Source of the DNA: Heterobasidion occidentale
Taxonomy: Eukaryota; Basidiomycota; Agaricomycetes; Russulales; Bondarzewiaceae
Assembly (NCBI GenBank): GCA_039111635.1
Contig: JBCAQO010000006.1
Coordinates: 434,001-498,000, forward strand
Direction of reading: 5' to 3'
Length of the DNA stretch: 64,000 nucleotides
The notes below the pieces were generated by a model that saw only the letters and a program-made list of their open reading frames with translations, was not told the origin of the DNA and ran no database searches. Below, piece by piece: positions 35,059-44,873 of this stretch (the stretch's first letter is position 1; the number at the start of each line of letters is the position of its first letter). The position numbers and the translations under genes were made by a program.

Positions 35059-35757
35059 TGGAACCAAGCGGGCGCTAAAAGTTTGGACTGTGGTAGTGGG
35101 CAAGGGCAGGGGGGAGCGGCGAGAGCATGGTTCAAGTGGAACTGGAGCCTATAAATACCTTGAGAAGCGCCAGGATCCCATTCGTTAGCGAGGCACGTTC
35201 TGCTTCCGCTCACAGTCGGTGTGTGGGGCAAGAAGCGTTCAGTCGTGGACCCCGCACACAACCGCTTCCCCCAGGCCGCCGGTATTCCACAGCAAGCACT
35301 TGGCAATTAGCAATATGCCAGCAGGCAACGAACAATCAATTGGATGCGCAAAGCATACGCGGGACAAACGTTGCCTTGCGTAAACAAAAGGAGAAAAAAA
35401 ATCGCTCTATAAATTACATAGCGCAACCCAGATTCCATATATGGGCATACCTCCGGGGTCCTACATCAGTTGACTTGATCATTCCTCGACACTCGTCGAC
35501 GTCGCCGTCGCCGGTGATAGCAACTAGGGCCAGAATCTGTTCCATTTCGAGCACTTGGAATGATGTTGCTATCTCCAGAATAGGTACGTCGCAGATAGAC
35601 TCACCCTGACGTTTCCATCCTCGTAGACAGCGACATGCTCCCAAGCCGAACGTTTCCCGGTCGATCAACACTCTATATCAAGTGAATGCTCAGGGAGGTT
35701 CAGGGTCTTCGGTTCCCATTGATGCTCTGAATTTCCTCTACCAATCCCATGGAGCTA
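35059..35757. other. Spacer upstream of FNT
   Basis: FNT promoter side plus about 500 bp of unassigned sequence. The plus-strand frame 35127-35609 has no recognisable motif or exon structure. Confidence 0.45.
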
Positions 35758-35784
35758 GTACTATCGTTGCACCGGAGTTGCAAA
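35758..35784 (+). repeat. Left terminal inverted repeat
   Basis: 27 bp, matching the reverse complement of 36438-36464 at 26 of 27 positions. Confidence 0.7.
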
Positions 35785-36231
35785 AAAAAACAAGATTTCT
35801 TTGTAGCATCTTCAATTGGGCTCTCTCTCGCTCCAAATTTTTATAATACCTGCGGAAGCTTCTTGAAATGTGTCCTGTTATTTTTTCATATTTTCAAGCA
35901 GACTCAAAGAATTATTGTGATATGATTGAGACGGGGTGTCTGAAAACGAGCAAAGCTTGGGAGTTGCAAATCTTGCCGACCATCGGGTCACACGTCGTCA
36001 CGTTTAAACTCGAACTCCGACGGGGCGCACTGCGGAACGACCCACCATGCGGAGATTCAAAGAATGACCAAGCATCACACGGCCCGAGACTCCCTGTCAC
36101 TCTGCCTGCCATCGGGCACTGCCCGAAAGAAATTTGGTGAAAAGCAGTGGAGCTCTCAAAGTCATAAAAAATAACCTGAATGATTTTAGTAACACCTCTC
36201 CATATTGTCATTTTTTTAGTTTTGTAATTGA

Positions 36232-36268
36232 GCTCAAGGATCTGAGAGATCTTGAGCATCTCTCAGAT
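36232..36268 (+). repeat. Nested palindromes forming alternative hairpins
   Basis: Two overlapping inverted repeats. GCTCAAG (36232-36238) pairs with CTTGAGC (36251-36257). ATCTGAGAGAT (36240-36250) pairs with ATCTCTCAGAT (36258-36268). The 5' arm of the second is the loop of the first, and the 3' arm of the first is the loop of the second, so both cannot form as simple stems at once. Confidence 0.6.
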
Positions 36269-36437
36269 ATCTCTGCCCTAAAAACCATTATTCATTGTCT
36301 CCTCACTGCTGCACCCAATTTCTGTTCTCGCAAAAACTCTGATACTTGAAGAGTGTTTAAATAAACAACTATGAATTTTTTCAAGAGGTGCCGTCAAAAG
36401 TTGCTGCGAAGAGCTCGATTTTGAACCTCTCATACCA

Positions 36438-36464
36438 TTTGCAACTCCGGTGCAATGATAGTAC
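36438..36464 (-). repeat. Right terminal inverted repeat
   Basis: 27 bp, reverse complement of 35758-35784 with one G/A difference. Confidence 0.7.
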
Positions 36465-36779
36465 GAATCTCGACGGTTGCTCGTGACTATGACATAGAAT
36501 TTCGCAATTTCCCGCAAGGGAGAGATGCAGAGTTTCTCTCGAATCTCGCGAAATGGGACCGTCATAGGCCGCCATCAAGTTGTATGGGCACCGGTGAGCG
36601 ATATTTGGACTCATCCATGACAACGTCTGACTTCTGATCGTAAAAACTCGGGGAAGGTGAACCTAAACTCTCCGCCAGCGTCCTTGTCGTCGATCGATAT
36701 AGGGAGCAACAAACCTAACCATATTACTATAAATTGACCATCCAGTACGTTCCTAGAAGAAGTAAATACTCGAGCCTCA

Positions 36780-37380
36780 AAAACGGTAATGGCTTTGTCC
36801 TCCTCCCGTCTCGATCGATTTCCCAACTCGTACCCGTGTCCGAGTGTGTTGATCGGCATACACCTGCATATAAACATTCTTATTTTTTGCGAATACGGCG
36901 TTCTATCTTCATGGAAGGACGTCGGTCAGGGCGAACTCGCCGGATCAGAGCTCGCCCGTCTCTGGGCTCAGTTTGACAGCTTTTCAAATATCCGGCATCG
37001 TCAACTGCCCGGTATGTAAGGCTTGGAGATGCTTGGCCATCTACCTGAGCTTTCGCTGAGCAGAATGTTGAGTCATATAGTCATGAAGGCAAAGTTGGGG
37101 TCCGAGTACTCGTACATAGACATCAAAATTGACTCCCTGGAAAGTACATGGTATGAGCTATCTGTCATGCAAGAAAATCCGATACTGATCAGATAGGTAT
37201 CCGTAGATTGGTACATTGAGAATAACGCGGCATGGTATGCATAGTTCAGCTAAGTGTTCGATGTCATAGAGTCGACTGGGCCTTGACTTTCTTCCATAGG
37301 CTTGATATCAACGACAGCGGCGCCAAGAGGCTTCAGGATCCCGATGCGGCCCACAGGTAGTGAAGCAGAAATTAATGGCA
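36780..37380 (+). pseudogene. Possible gene relic of unknown family
   Basis: Plus-strand stretches read like spliced exons but do not join cleanly. 36789-37016 ends in ARLWAQFDSFSNIRHRQLP before a GTATGT. From about 37065 one frame gives VESYSHEGKVGVRVLVH and, past an in-frame TGA, LPGKYM before a GTATGA. From about 37197 a frame one base off gives DWYIENNAAW before a GTATGC, followed by LDINDSGAKRLQD. The stop and phase slip suggest a broken gene. I do not recognise the family. The last part lies antisense to the tail of the DUF6534 gene, so some of it may be chance. Confidence 0.25.
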
Positions 37381-38906
37381 TCGAATATTGGATGGGCATG
37401 TATCCCTACCTGCTTTTCAAGTGCAGAAAGGGTCGATAGGCCGATCTCAACATTCTCCTTTGTATGAATCCCACGATGAGCTTGTGGTAGTTGGAAGCAC
37501 AAGGTTCGTATTACCGTTTGTGATGGGTGACATGCAGCGAGCAAAGTGGGGAGGGTGGGAACCATGAAAGTGTCTTCGGTGTCTAGCCTGCGAAGGGTTC
37601 GACGTCCATTGAGCCTATTGACCATGAGTGACAGAGACCTTGGGTAGCAGGGAAAAGCCCTCACGATGCGAGGAACGCATTCGAATACACTGAATCGGAG
37701 CAGCGGATGTCAACGGCACTGCAGGTGAACGACTGAGATATCGAGATCTTCTACCTTTGACAACAAATCCTAGCCCTGTCCACGCGGCTATTCCGTCCCT
37801 TTGAGCTACGAGTGGATGTCAATGCTTGCAACATACTATTGTCTTCCATTGCAAACAGCTATAGCAGGTGTCAGACAACGACGTCAGGGATGGAGGTGTG
37901 TGCTTACCAGGACCATCATCGCTATGGTACAAAGACTGCGAGCTGTCATCATTCGAGCTCGAGTCAGCATATCGAATTTGTACCTTGTCATCACGCCAGT
38001 TTCTTTTTTTTCAAACGACGATCGTCAGCCAAAGTTCACGTCCTGTGAGCGTTTCCAGACTTGCCTATAGTCCACATTATAATCTTGTTGATCACCCTTT
38101 GCGTGCTATGGCTGGCCTCACGTACTGAGCTTGTTATCGCCAACTCTTCGAAATGACACGGCCTACCTGCGACAATACGACTTGTCACGCCAGAGGTAAT
38201 AGCAAAGTGCCGAGGCGTTGACGACATCGGAAAATACCCCAGTGCCAAAGAGAATGATCACCAACCCGCGATGGTTTCGTACAAAGCCTGCGATGTCGAC
38301 GGGTTCCTTGGGTAACACGAACATCAGAGCCACCGTGCCGCACAGTCGCAGAAGGCAACTGGTCAAGGACAAGACTGTGAGCAACCATGTTCTTGATAGG
38401 GTGCGAATCCGCCACGCAAAGAACACCTGGAAAGAGTTCAATAAGGAATATACAATGATGTCTTGGGACCATATACCTCTACCAGAAGGGCAGCAATTAG
38501 GCTTCCCAGGAGAGTATATTTCAATGGCCAGACCGTGAGGGTCAAGTAATTTGGATCCCCGAAATTCGAAACGGCACATGAGTACACATATATGCAAACG
38601 AAAATCGTGGTCGCGGTTTCGGAGAAGCTGTGAAGGGTGCTGATTAGCCTGTAGCATACAGGCCGATATAAGTTAGCAATGGTGGGTTGTGTCACCAGAC
38701 CAATGGTATCTAGGAGAGAGCAACGTCAGCTCGAGTTCTAGAAAATTTGACCGTGTAATAAATACCAAAATTCTTATCATGAGGGAGTCCGTCGTAAAGT
38801 CAGATTGGTAGTACGTGTAAGTTTGTACGACCATGGCACCGTAGAGAAAGCAAGAGATGAACGCGCAGTTCAGCGACGCGCCCAGCGATGTATCCAACTC
38901 AGGCAT
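37250..38906 (-). CDS. DUF6534-type multi-pass membrane protein (copy A, intact)
   Basis: Uncharacterised Agaricomycete seven-helix-like membrane protein, role unknown. Start MPELDTSLGASLNCAFISCFLYG at 38906. About ten short exons stay in frame: a tiny exon IPLVW, then LISTLHSFSETATTIF, VFFAWRIRTLSRTWLLTVLS, a helix IILFGTGVFSDVVNAS, SHSTQRVINKIIMWTI, ETGVMTS, LCTIAMMVL, GIAAWTGLGFVVK, VYSNAFLASLNGR and a polar tail. The intron at 38003-38064 starts GCAAGT (GC-AG). The end is either 37250 (if a last exon PLGAAVVDIKPM is spliced in) or 37308 (unspliced). Copies B and C downstream on the same strand show tandem duplication. Confidence 0.75.
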
Positions 38907-39761
38907 CAGGGGCGATGGTACAAGAGGCGTTGGGCCATGACTCTGCGGGCTTTTAACGACGATGGAGAACCGCGTGTTAGCGCATCATGCAGATTGAGAT
39001 AGAGGGACAGATGTGGGAACAAATATGGCCGGGGTGAATCTTCAGCACCATGCACCCCTTTTCAAGCTAAGGCTCAAAGCTTCCATGCGATGAGATTCCT
39101 CCTTTTGAATGCATCAAGACATAAGAGTCCCAGGTTTTGCTGTATCAGGAGGCCGGCATCATATTCTGTCGTTCATGTGCCGTCAAATGCCGACACAAGC
39201 TTTTATGACAGGCATTGGCAGGGCAGCCAGCGGTCGCGCATGATGATTCGTCACGTTCGAATAGGCAATAAGTTTCTCAACAGTGCTTTGGAGTTTCGTG
39301 GACACCAGACCAGAGCCTAGATATGTTTTACGAATCAGTCAGTTCTCAAAATAAAATACGAAAAAAATACTCACTCCTAATGGCAACGCGTCCGGTCATT
39401 AGTCGATTTGACTAGAAATTCAAGCGGTGTCTTGGAGCCGCTCGATAAGAGAGAATATGATTATCGATGTGACAAGAGCATTCAACAAGAAAGGTACCAC
39501 ATTAGAAAGTAGAGACAAGGAACGACGAAGCAGTGCAGATTGGGGTTCGAGCGGGGTGCGCATAACGAAGGGCTAGAATCACAATTGCAACAACCCTTCA
39601 GATTTGGCGGTTTGGTACTTCAGTTAATCTATAGGTTCCTTGGATTCTCATTCTTGATGTTTTCAATCGAAGGAGCAGGAATCAGAGGAACAAATTGGGA
39701 CATGAGTTGGGTATAATTGCGCAATAAGGGTCCATACAATCGTCGAAGGGAAATATATTCG
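38907..39761. other. Spacer in the DUF6534 array
   Basis: 855 bp between copies A and B. The plus-strand frame at 39090-39320 has no motif. Nothing else to support. Confidence 0.5.
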
Positions 39762-41273
39762 TCAAGCACAGATTGCTATGCCTCGGATCGCGGTAATCCT
39801 GGTAGCAAGCGAGGTTCTCACATGAACTGGTTCCTGCTAGAGATGGTCAGTGTTTCTGAATACCATTTATGGCTGATATAATACCCTGACCAAGACGGAG
39901 CTATTGACCGTGGGCAAGGAAGGAGTGTTTAGGACCAGGGTTGTATCTTGAGCGCTTAATTGCCGCAGAGTCTTGCGACCGTTCAATCTGTGGAGAAGTA
40001 CGAGGTCAACACTAGCGTGACTCGATAGCCAGAGAATTTACGATGCAAAAAATACGTTAGAGTATACTAAACGAGAACAGAAATTATCAGGATAATTGTA
40101 GGGAAAGGAGCTGGCGTGCTTACATTTGACTGTGAATCCCAGGCTCATCCAAATCGCTGTGCCCCTGGGATAAGTACATTGATGGTTGATAGATTCACAA
40201 ACGAACAGTTATAATCCATGGCCAACATCTCTCGTGGGCGTTAGCACAGACCACAGTTTAGTGCAAAAGTGAAGGCTCACCAGAACCATCATTGCTGTAG
40301 TGAAGATACTGTTTGCTGATAAATCAATGGTAAGCAGATGAGGTGAATGCTTTCTTACAAAGTCAAGATCCCTGTCTCTGCCCGAGTAGCATGGTCAAAT
40401 ACGAGCTTCGAGCAAGACAATCATGTGCAAGACACACCGACGGTCCACACGATTATCTTTTCTATCATCCTTTGCGTTCTAGTGAAAGAGGTGAACAATT
40501 GCGTACTTAGCGTCGAAACGCGAAGCACTTACTTCCGAGAATAAGTGCCATCACGAACTAGATAATATACAAGCAGACCTGTATTGAAACTGTCGATGAA
40601 CCAGGTCATACTGAAGAGAGTCACAATGAGCCAGCGATTGTCGATGATATAATCATGGATACTTGTAAGATGCTCGGGGAGGACTACTCTCAAACCGATC
40701 ATCCCGCAAGTCCGAATCAGCGAAACAGTCCTCGGTACGCCAGCAACAATCCAGCTCTTCGACAGAGCATAGACACGCCACGTAAAAAACATCTTGAGAG
40801 AGGATGATTTCATGTTTAGTTTGTAACGCGTAGTGGGAATGCAAAGGTACCTGAACCACAACGACTATGACCAGGCCAGAACCGATGGTCACCTGCAGCG
40901 GTATCACCAAGAGCGTGGCGTACTCGGCGTCTCCGACGTGCGTTATGGTACATGAATAGATGTATATGCCGATATATACGGTATGAACCGTTTCGACGAT
41001 GCTGTGCAATATCCCTCATCAGCACTGTCTCGGACATCGTGACAACATATTGAATGCTTCACCAGACCAAAATGACCTGGGATCAGACAATAGTCAGAAT
41101 GCAATCACGATAGGTTGGACGCATGAACGTACAGCTAACTTGGTCAAAAATGTATCTTCCCGAAAATCGGACTGGCAGTACAAGTACACCTGCACAGCCA
41201 TGACACCGTAAAAAAAGAAGGAAATCATCGCACAGACTTCAGCAGGGCCAATGGTGGCATCAACAGATTGCAT
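39762..41273 (-). CDS. DUF6534-type multi-pass membrane protein (copy B)
   Basis: Paralogue of copy A in the same orientation. Start MQSVDATIGPAEVCAM at 41273, then VQVYLYCQSDF, a tiny exon VILV, IVETVHTVYIGIYIYSC, VTIGSGLVIVVVVQ, MFFTWRVYALSKSWIV, LIVTLFSMTWFIDSFN, KTQRMIEKIIVWTV, ETGILTF, IFTTAMMVL, MLAMDYN, AIWMSLGFTVK, YSNVFFASLNGRKTLRQL and a tail ending near 39762. One junction (about 40150-40205, between MLAMDYN and AIWMSLG) does not keep frame by any site I can find, so a base may be missing or the copy may be mildly damaged. Exon layout matches copy A almost one to one. Confidence 0.65.
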
Positions 41274-42479
41274 GGCGTCGTAATCTCAAGAGTAAAAGGT
41301 AGGGTGGAGGGTGCCGTGGCGATGTGTGAAGCACAATGGCCATCTTAAATACACACTGCGCATAACTGCGTTCCGTGCCTCCATTCATGACGCCTACTTA
41401 GCATCGGGTCTGCGAGATCCCGAGCGTTAACATGTGAAACGAGAGTAAATGCGACGAAATGGTCCTTCTGCGATATTCATGGATCACGACCGACCTATGA
41501 TCCAAGCACCGTTAAATTTTTCGAGCACTCCGATAGGTGTTCTTAAAAATAGATATAGAGTGCTTTCTCACCATCACCATGAATTGCAAGACCTGAAGGG
41601 CTAGAAGCACTGACACGACGAATTGAATTCCGGAAAACGATGATTGGAGCAGCTCAGAAGACGAAGACTTATTTTGATGCTGCCATATAAGGTGCGCACG
41701 TTGTCAGATCTTTCATGAGCTCGCGGGAACATCACGGTTGCTCACTTTTCGGACATACGAGAAAACTGAGTGGACTATCACTGCAAATTGAAGCGCCTTT
41801 GGGCGCTTATGTGGTCCCATCTGTACACCCATCTACCACTGCATCAATGTCGAGCGCAGATCCCGCTGTTGAATAGACAAGGACCGCGTGAAAATACCCG
41901 ATTCGCGGAAATGAGTTGATCCTCGACCGTAACAAACTTTCGCTGATAACAGCTTGGTCGGCGTTTTCGGCGATTCTGCACAAGAGTCCCGCATCAAGCT
42001 TGAAACAGCAGAACAGCTGAGAACGACTACGTATGAAGACAGCAGTGAAGTGAGCGCATCAGTGATGATCTGGATAGGAAACTGCTGCCTTGTGATATCG
42101 GAGAATAACGCATGAGGCTAACAATGCAATACATGGTCAGCGTTCACTATCCCGTTCATATAAGCTGGCTTCCTTACGATTGACTGCGCTGGCTGCGATC
42201 GTGCATCAGAACTTGCACTAATGATATTTGACGAGAATGCCAGAGGCAGCTCAAGGAAAGGATCATTACACCACCATCGTGGTCAAGGCACGATTGAATT
42301 CGGTGTTGTGAAAGCTAGAATCGAGACCTTTACAGAACCGTCACACTTGTGGTTGACGAACAGAACAATCAACAACAGGCCGAAAAGAAGTCTAGAAGGC
42401 TCTCACCATGCTATGAGTCCCACTGTGAGGCCTGCAATCTTTTGTGATTGTCCTTCTCCCGAATGTCATATATACATCC
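41274..42479. other. Unassigned stretch between DUF6534 copies B and C
   Basis: About 1.2 kb. A TATTTAA near 41342-41350 (minus) may belong to copy B. A plus-strand frame (42221-42499) has no motif. No exon with family similarity is readable. Confidence 0.4.
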
Positions 42480-43420
42480 ATCGACGGTCCGTACGATGAC
42501 TTCGTCTTCTTTGTGTCCTAGAGATCGATATGAATTGGACCGATTTAGCATTCGAGGGCTGAACACCCACTTTCGAGAGCAAGACCTGATCCAAAAAAGA
42601 ATTCATCACCGCCCTACTATGCAAGATATCGATACGCTCATGCTGCAGAACACGACGATTATCAGTTTTGATTGATGAAACCTGGACGCTGGTAGCTTTC
42701 TATGAAAGCCTCATCCTGAATGATACGACTTGCTTCTAGAAGGTTTAATATAGTCCAGGATAAGCCTGTGATCGACCTTCGATAGGGGTCTACACGCCAT
42801 GCAATTTGTTTGGGAACGGCATCACGGATTCCGAGCAGAACTTGGGATTTCGAACCAGAGTTTGCCTAAAAAGTATAAGTATGCACAATCCAGAGATGAC
42901 AGGAACCCGGAGCAGTAACTAGAATGCCGAGAACTCCATGTGTTTGGAGCGGGTTACGCTGCATGCATAAGCATACGAAGGCACTAAAGACTATCTTGGC
43001 CGCGCTGTATCCTTGTGATACTGTTGGATTGACAGTGTCCATATTTCCTGGATCAGAAGTACCTAAAGCGCGAGCACATAAAGCCATCAAACTACTAGGG
43101 ACAACGACTCACCGGTACCTTCGTCCAATGCGCGTCCGCCGCAAAAATCACCCTGATAATGGCTGGGCATCTGCATAGCTATGGCGCCATACATGCAACA
43201 CGCGACGAGCGCGAAAATGTGCGGCGCCCACAGCTGCCCACAGTCGCTTGAGTAACAAAAGAGGATATGAGTGGCGACGCCAGGACAGGATGCCAGAGGA
43301 CGCCCTGTGCGCGCAATGTCGATCATACGCCCCCATCGCATTGCTGCTAACCAGGTCTGTGATAACGCACTCTCAGGCCACTCCTCGAGTTTGCCTTCTC
43401 CGTGAGCGCACCGCGCCAAT
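42480..43420 (-). pseudogene. Degenerate DUF6534 copy C
   Basis: A minus-strand segment reads HIFALVACCMYGAIAMQM..HYQGDF, aligning with the first helix and QSDF turn of copies A and B, and is followed by a GTGAGT donor. The next exon (about 42990-43050) keeps family character only in a frame (LLIQEIWTLSIQQYHK) that soon meets a stop. The rest of the protein cannot be followed. There is no good start codon. This looks like a decayed third member of the array. Boundaries are approximate. Confidence 0.4.
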
Positions 43421-44873
43421 TACTACCTCGAAGAAGCCGACCGTTTCTTCCGGTGCCCATGTCCATTTCAGCTGTTCTGAATTCTGATACCATTTCATGG
43501 GTACACCGTGCTGCTGGGCAGTGGGCACCTAGAGCGCTCGCGTCAAAGTAAAAGCAATGAGAAATTTTGTTCATGGAAGCTACTGTGGCGACTCGATGGT
43601 GATGGCCAGGTTATCGAATAAACACCAGCACAGTTAGAGAACAAGGTCGTTGTGATGGCCAAGTTGTACTGTGATGTGTCTGTGTAAACTTGCCTCACAT
43701 CGGGAATTTGGAGAGTTTTTCTCATCACGTGCAGTCAGACGCGTCCCGCGTCCGAACAGCGGATTCGGATTGCTCTTTTTTTCCATGCAAGTTCAACGTT
43801 CATCCTTGGGTTGTATCGGGAGGTTTGAGTAAGCTATTCATAGCTTGTATCTATCCGTACCTTGACTCCTATATCATCTCAGCATGCTAGACAAAATTTA
43901 CAGCAACCTGCTAGATAATTGTGTCGGAACCTTACTGGTGAGCCGTTTGGACTGGCCCCCTTCTCCTGCATTCGACTCAGCTGATGAAATATATAGGATC
44001 ACTGCAGGAGAGCCTGAGCGGACTGCTACCATTTTATTCGTACATACGTATAGGCACACCCTACTTGTGATTGTAACAGACACACTACTCGGAATCATAA
44101 CTGTATGCGGAACTTGTAAGTAAGCATTCGAGAAACCGCACAGTATAACAACATGGAGCAAAACTGGAGATATAAGACGATAAAGCCAGAAATGGACGGT
44201 GGATGACAGACAGAAGGCGTCAGCTATAAGCGAGTAAAAGCAGGCGAACATGAAAGCGCAGGTGAGAGACACAAACCGAATAACTTGATCACAGTGTGAA
44301 TATATATAACAGTCAAAGGGAAAGATATAAAAAGACAGGGACGGGGCACACAGATGTGTAAGATGAGGATACAGTACACCGGCCAGCAAAGCCAACACCG
44401 GGGTCACCAAAAGGTGAAACGATCGGATATATCGACAAGCTACATAGCACATAGCGGGTGATAAAAAAAAGTCAGTAGAAAGATATATAGCACAGCAATA
44501 ACACGTAACAGGTGGATAGCCAGATTAAACGAAACCACAACGACAGAAGGGGAAAGCACTGAATAGCAATAAGAGGCGCAAGGGGATATATGCGAGGTTG
44601 ACGAAGTCTGAAGATGGGATGCGTTGAAAGAAATGCACAGCGAACTCTGAGCGTCCACGCGCACAGCGTCTATACACAGCAAGGAGAGAAAAATAACGTG
44701 AGAGTTGGCGCCTCGGCCAGAAGAGATGGATGTTCGAAACCGAAGGGCGAGGAGCGCCTCCATCACCAGCATTGTCTGAAAGAAGCATCCGCAGCACCTA
44801 TTTTGACGGCCGGGAATCAACGAGATAACGGACTCACCCCCGCCTCGTTCATCCAAGACCTAAAGCCACGGCT
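43421..44873. other. Unassigned stretch downstream of the Mei2-like gene
   Basis: Probably includes the 3' UTR of the Mei2-like gene. Long minus-strand frames (43898-44452 and 44440-44856) are hydrophobic and low complexity without motifs and are not counted as genes. Confidence 0.45.

Larger units (their letters stand above)
35758..36464. mobile_element. Candidate short non-autonomous DNA element (TIR/MITE-like)
   Basis: Bounded by 27-bp inverted repeats: 35758-35784 (begins gtactatcgttgcaccgg) and 36438-36464, its reverse complement with a single mismatch. The 707-bp interior is AT-rich, contains no transposase-like frame, and carries a strong palindromic segment at 36232-36268. I could not identify a convincing target-site duplication at the edges, and I see no second copy in the window. 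So this may be a MITE or another structured repeat. It lies in the accessory stretch between the transporter and the DUF6534 array. Confidence 0.5.

Noticed and set aside
43898..44856. Long hydrophobic minus-strand frames
   Set aside because: Low complexity, no exon structure, downstream of the Mei2-like stop; more likely untranslated sequence.
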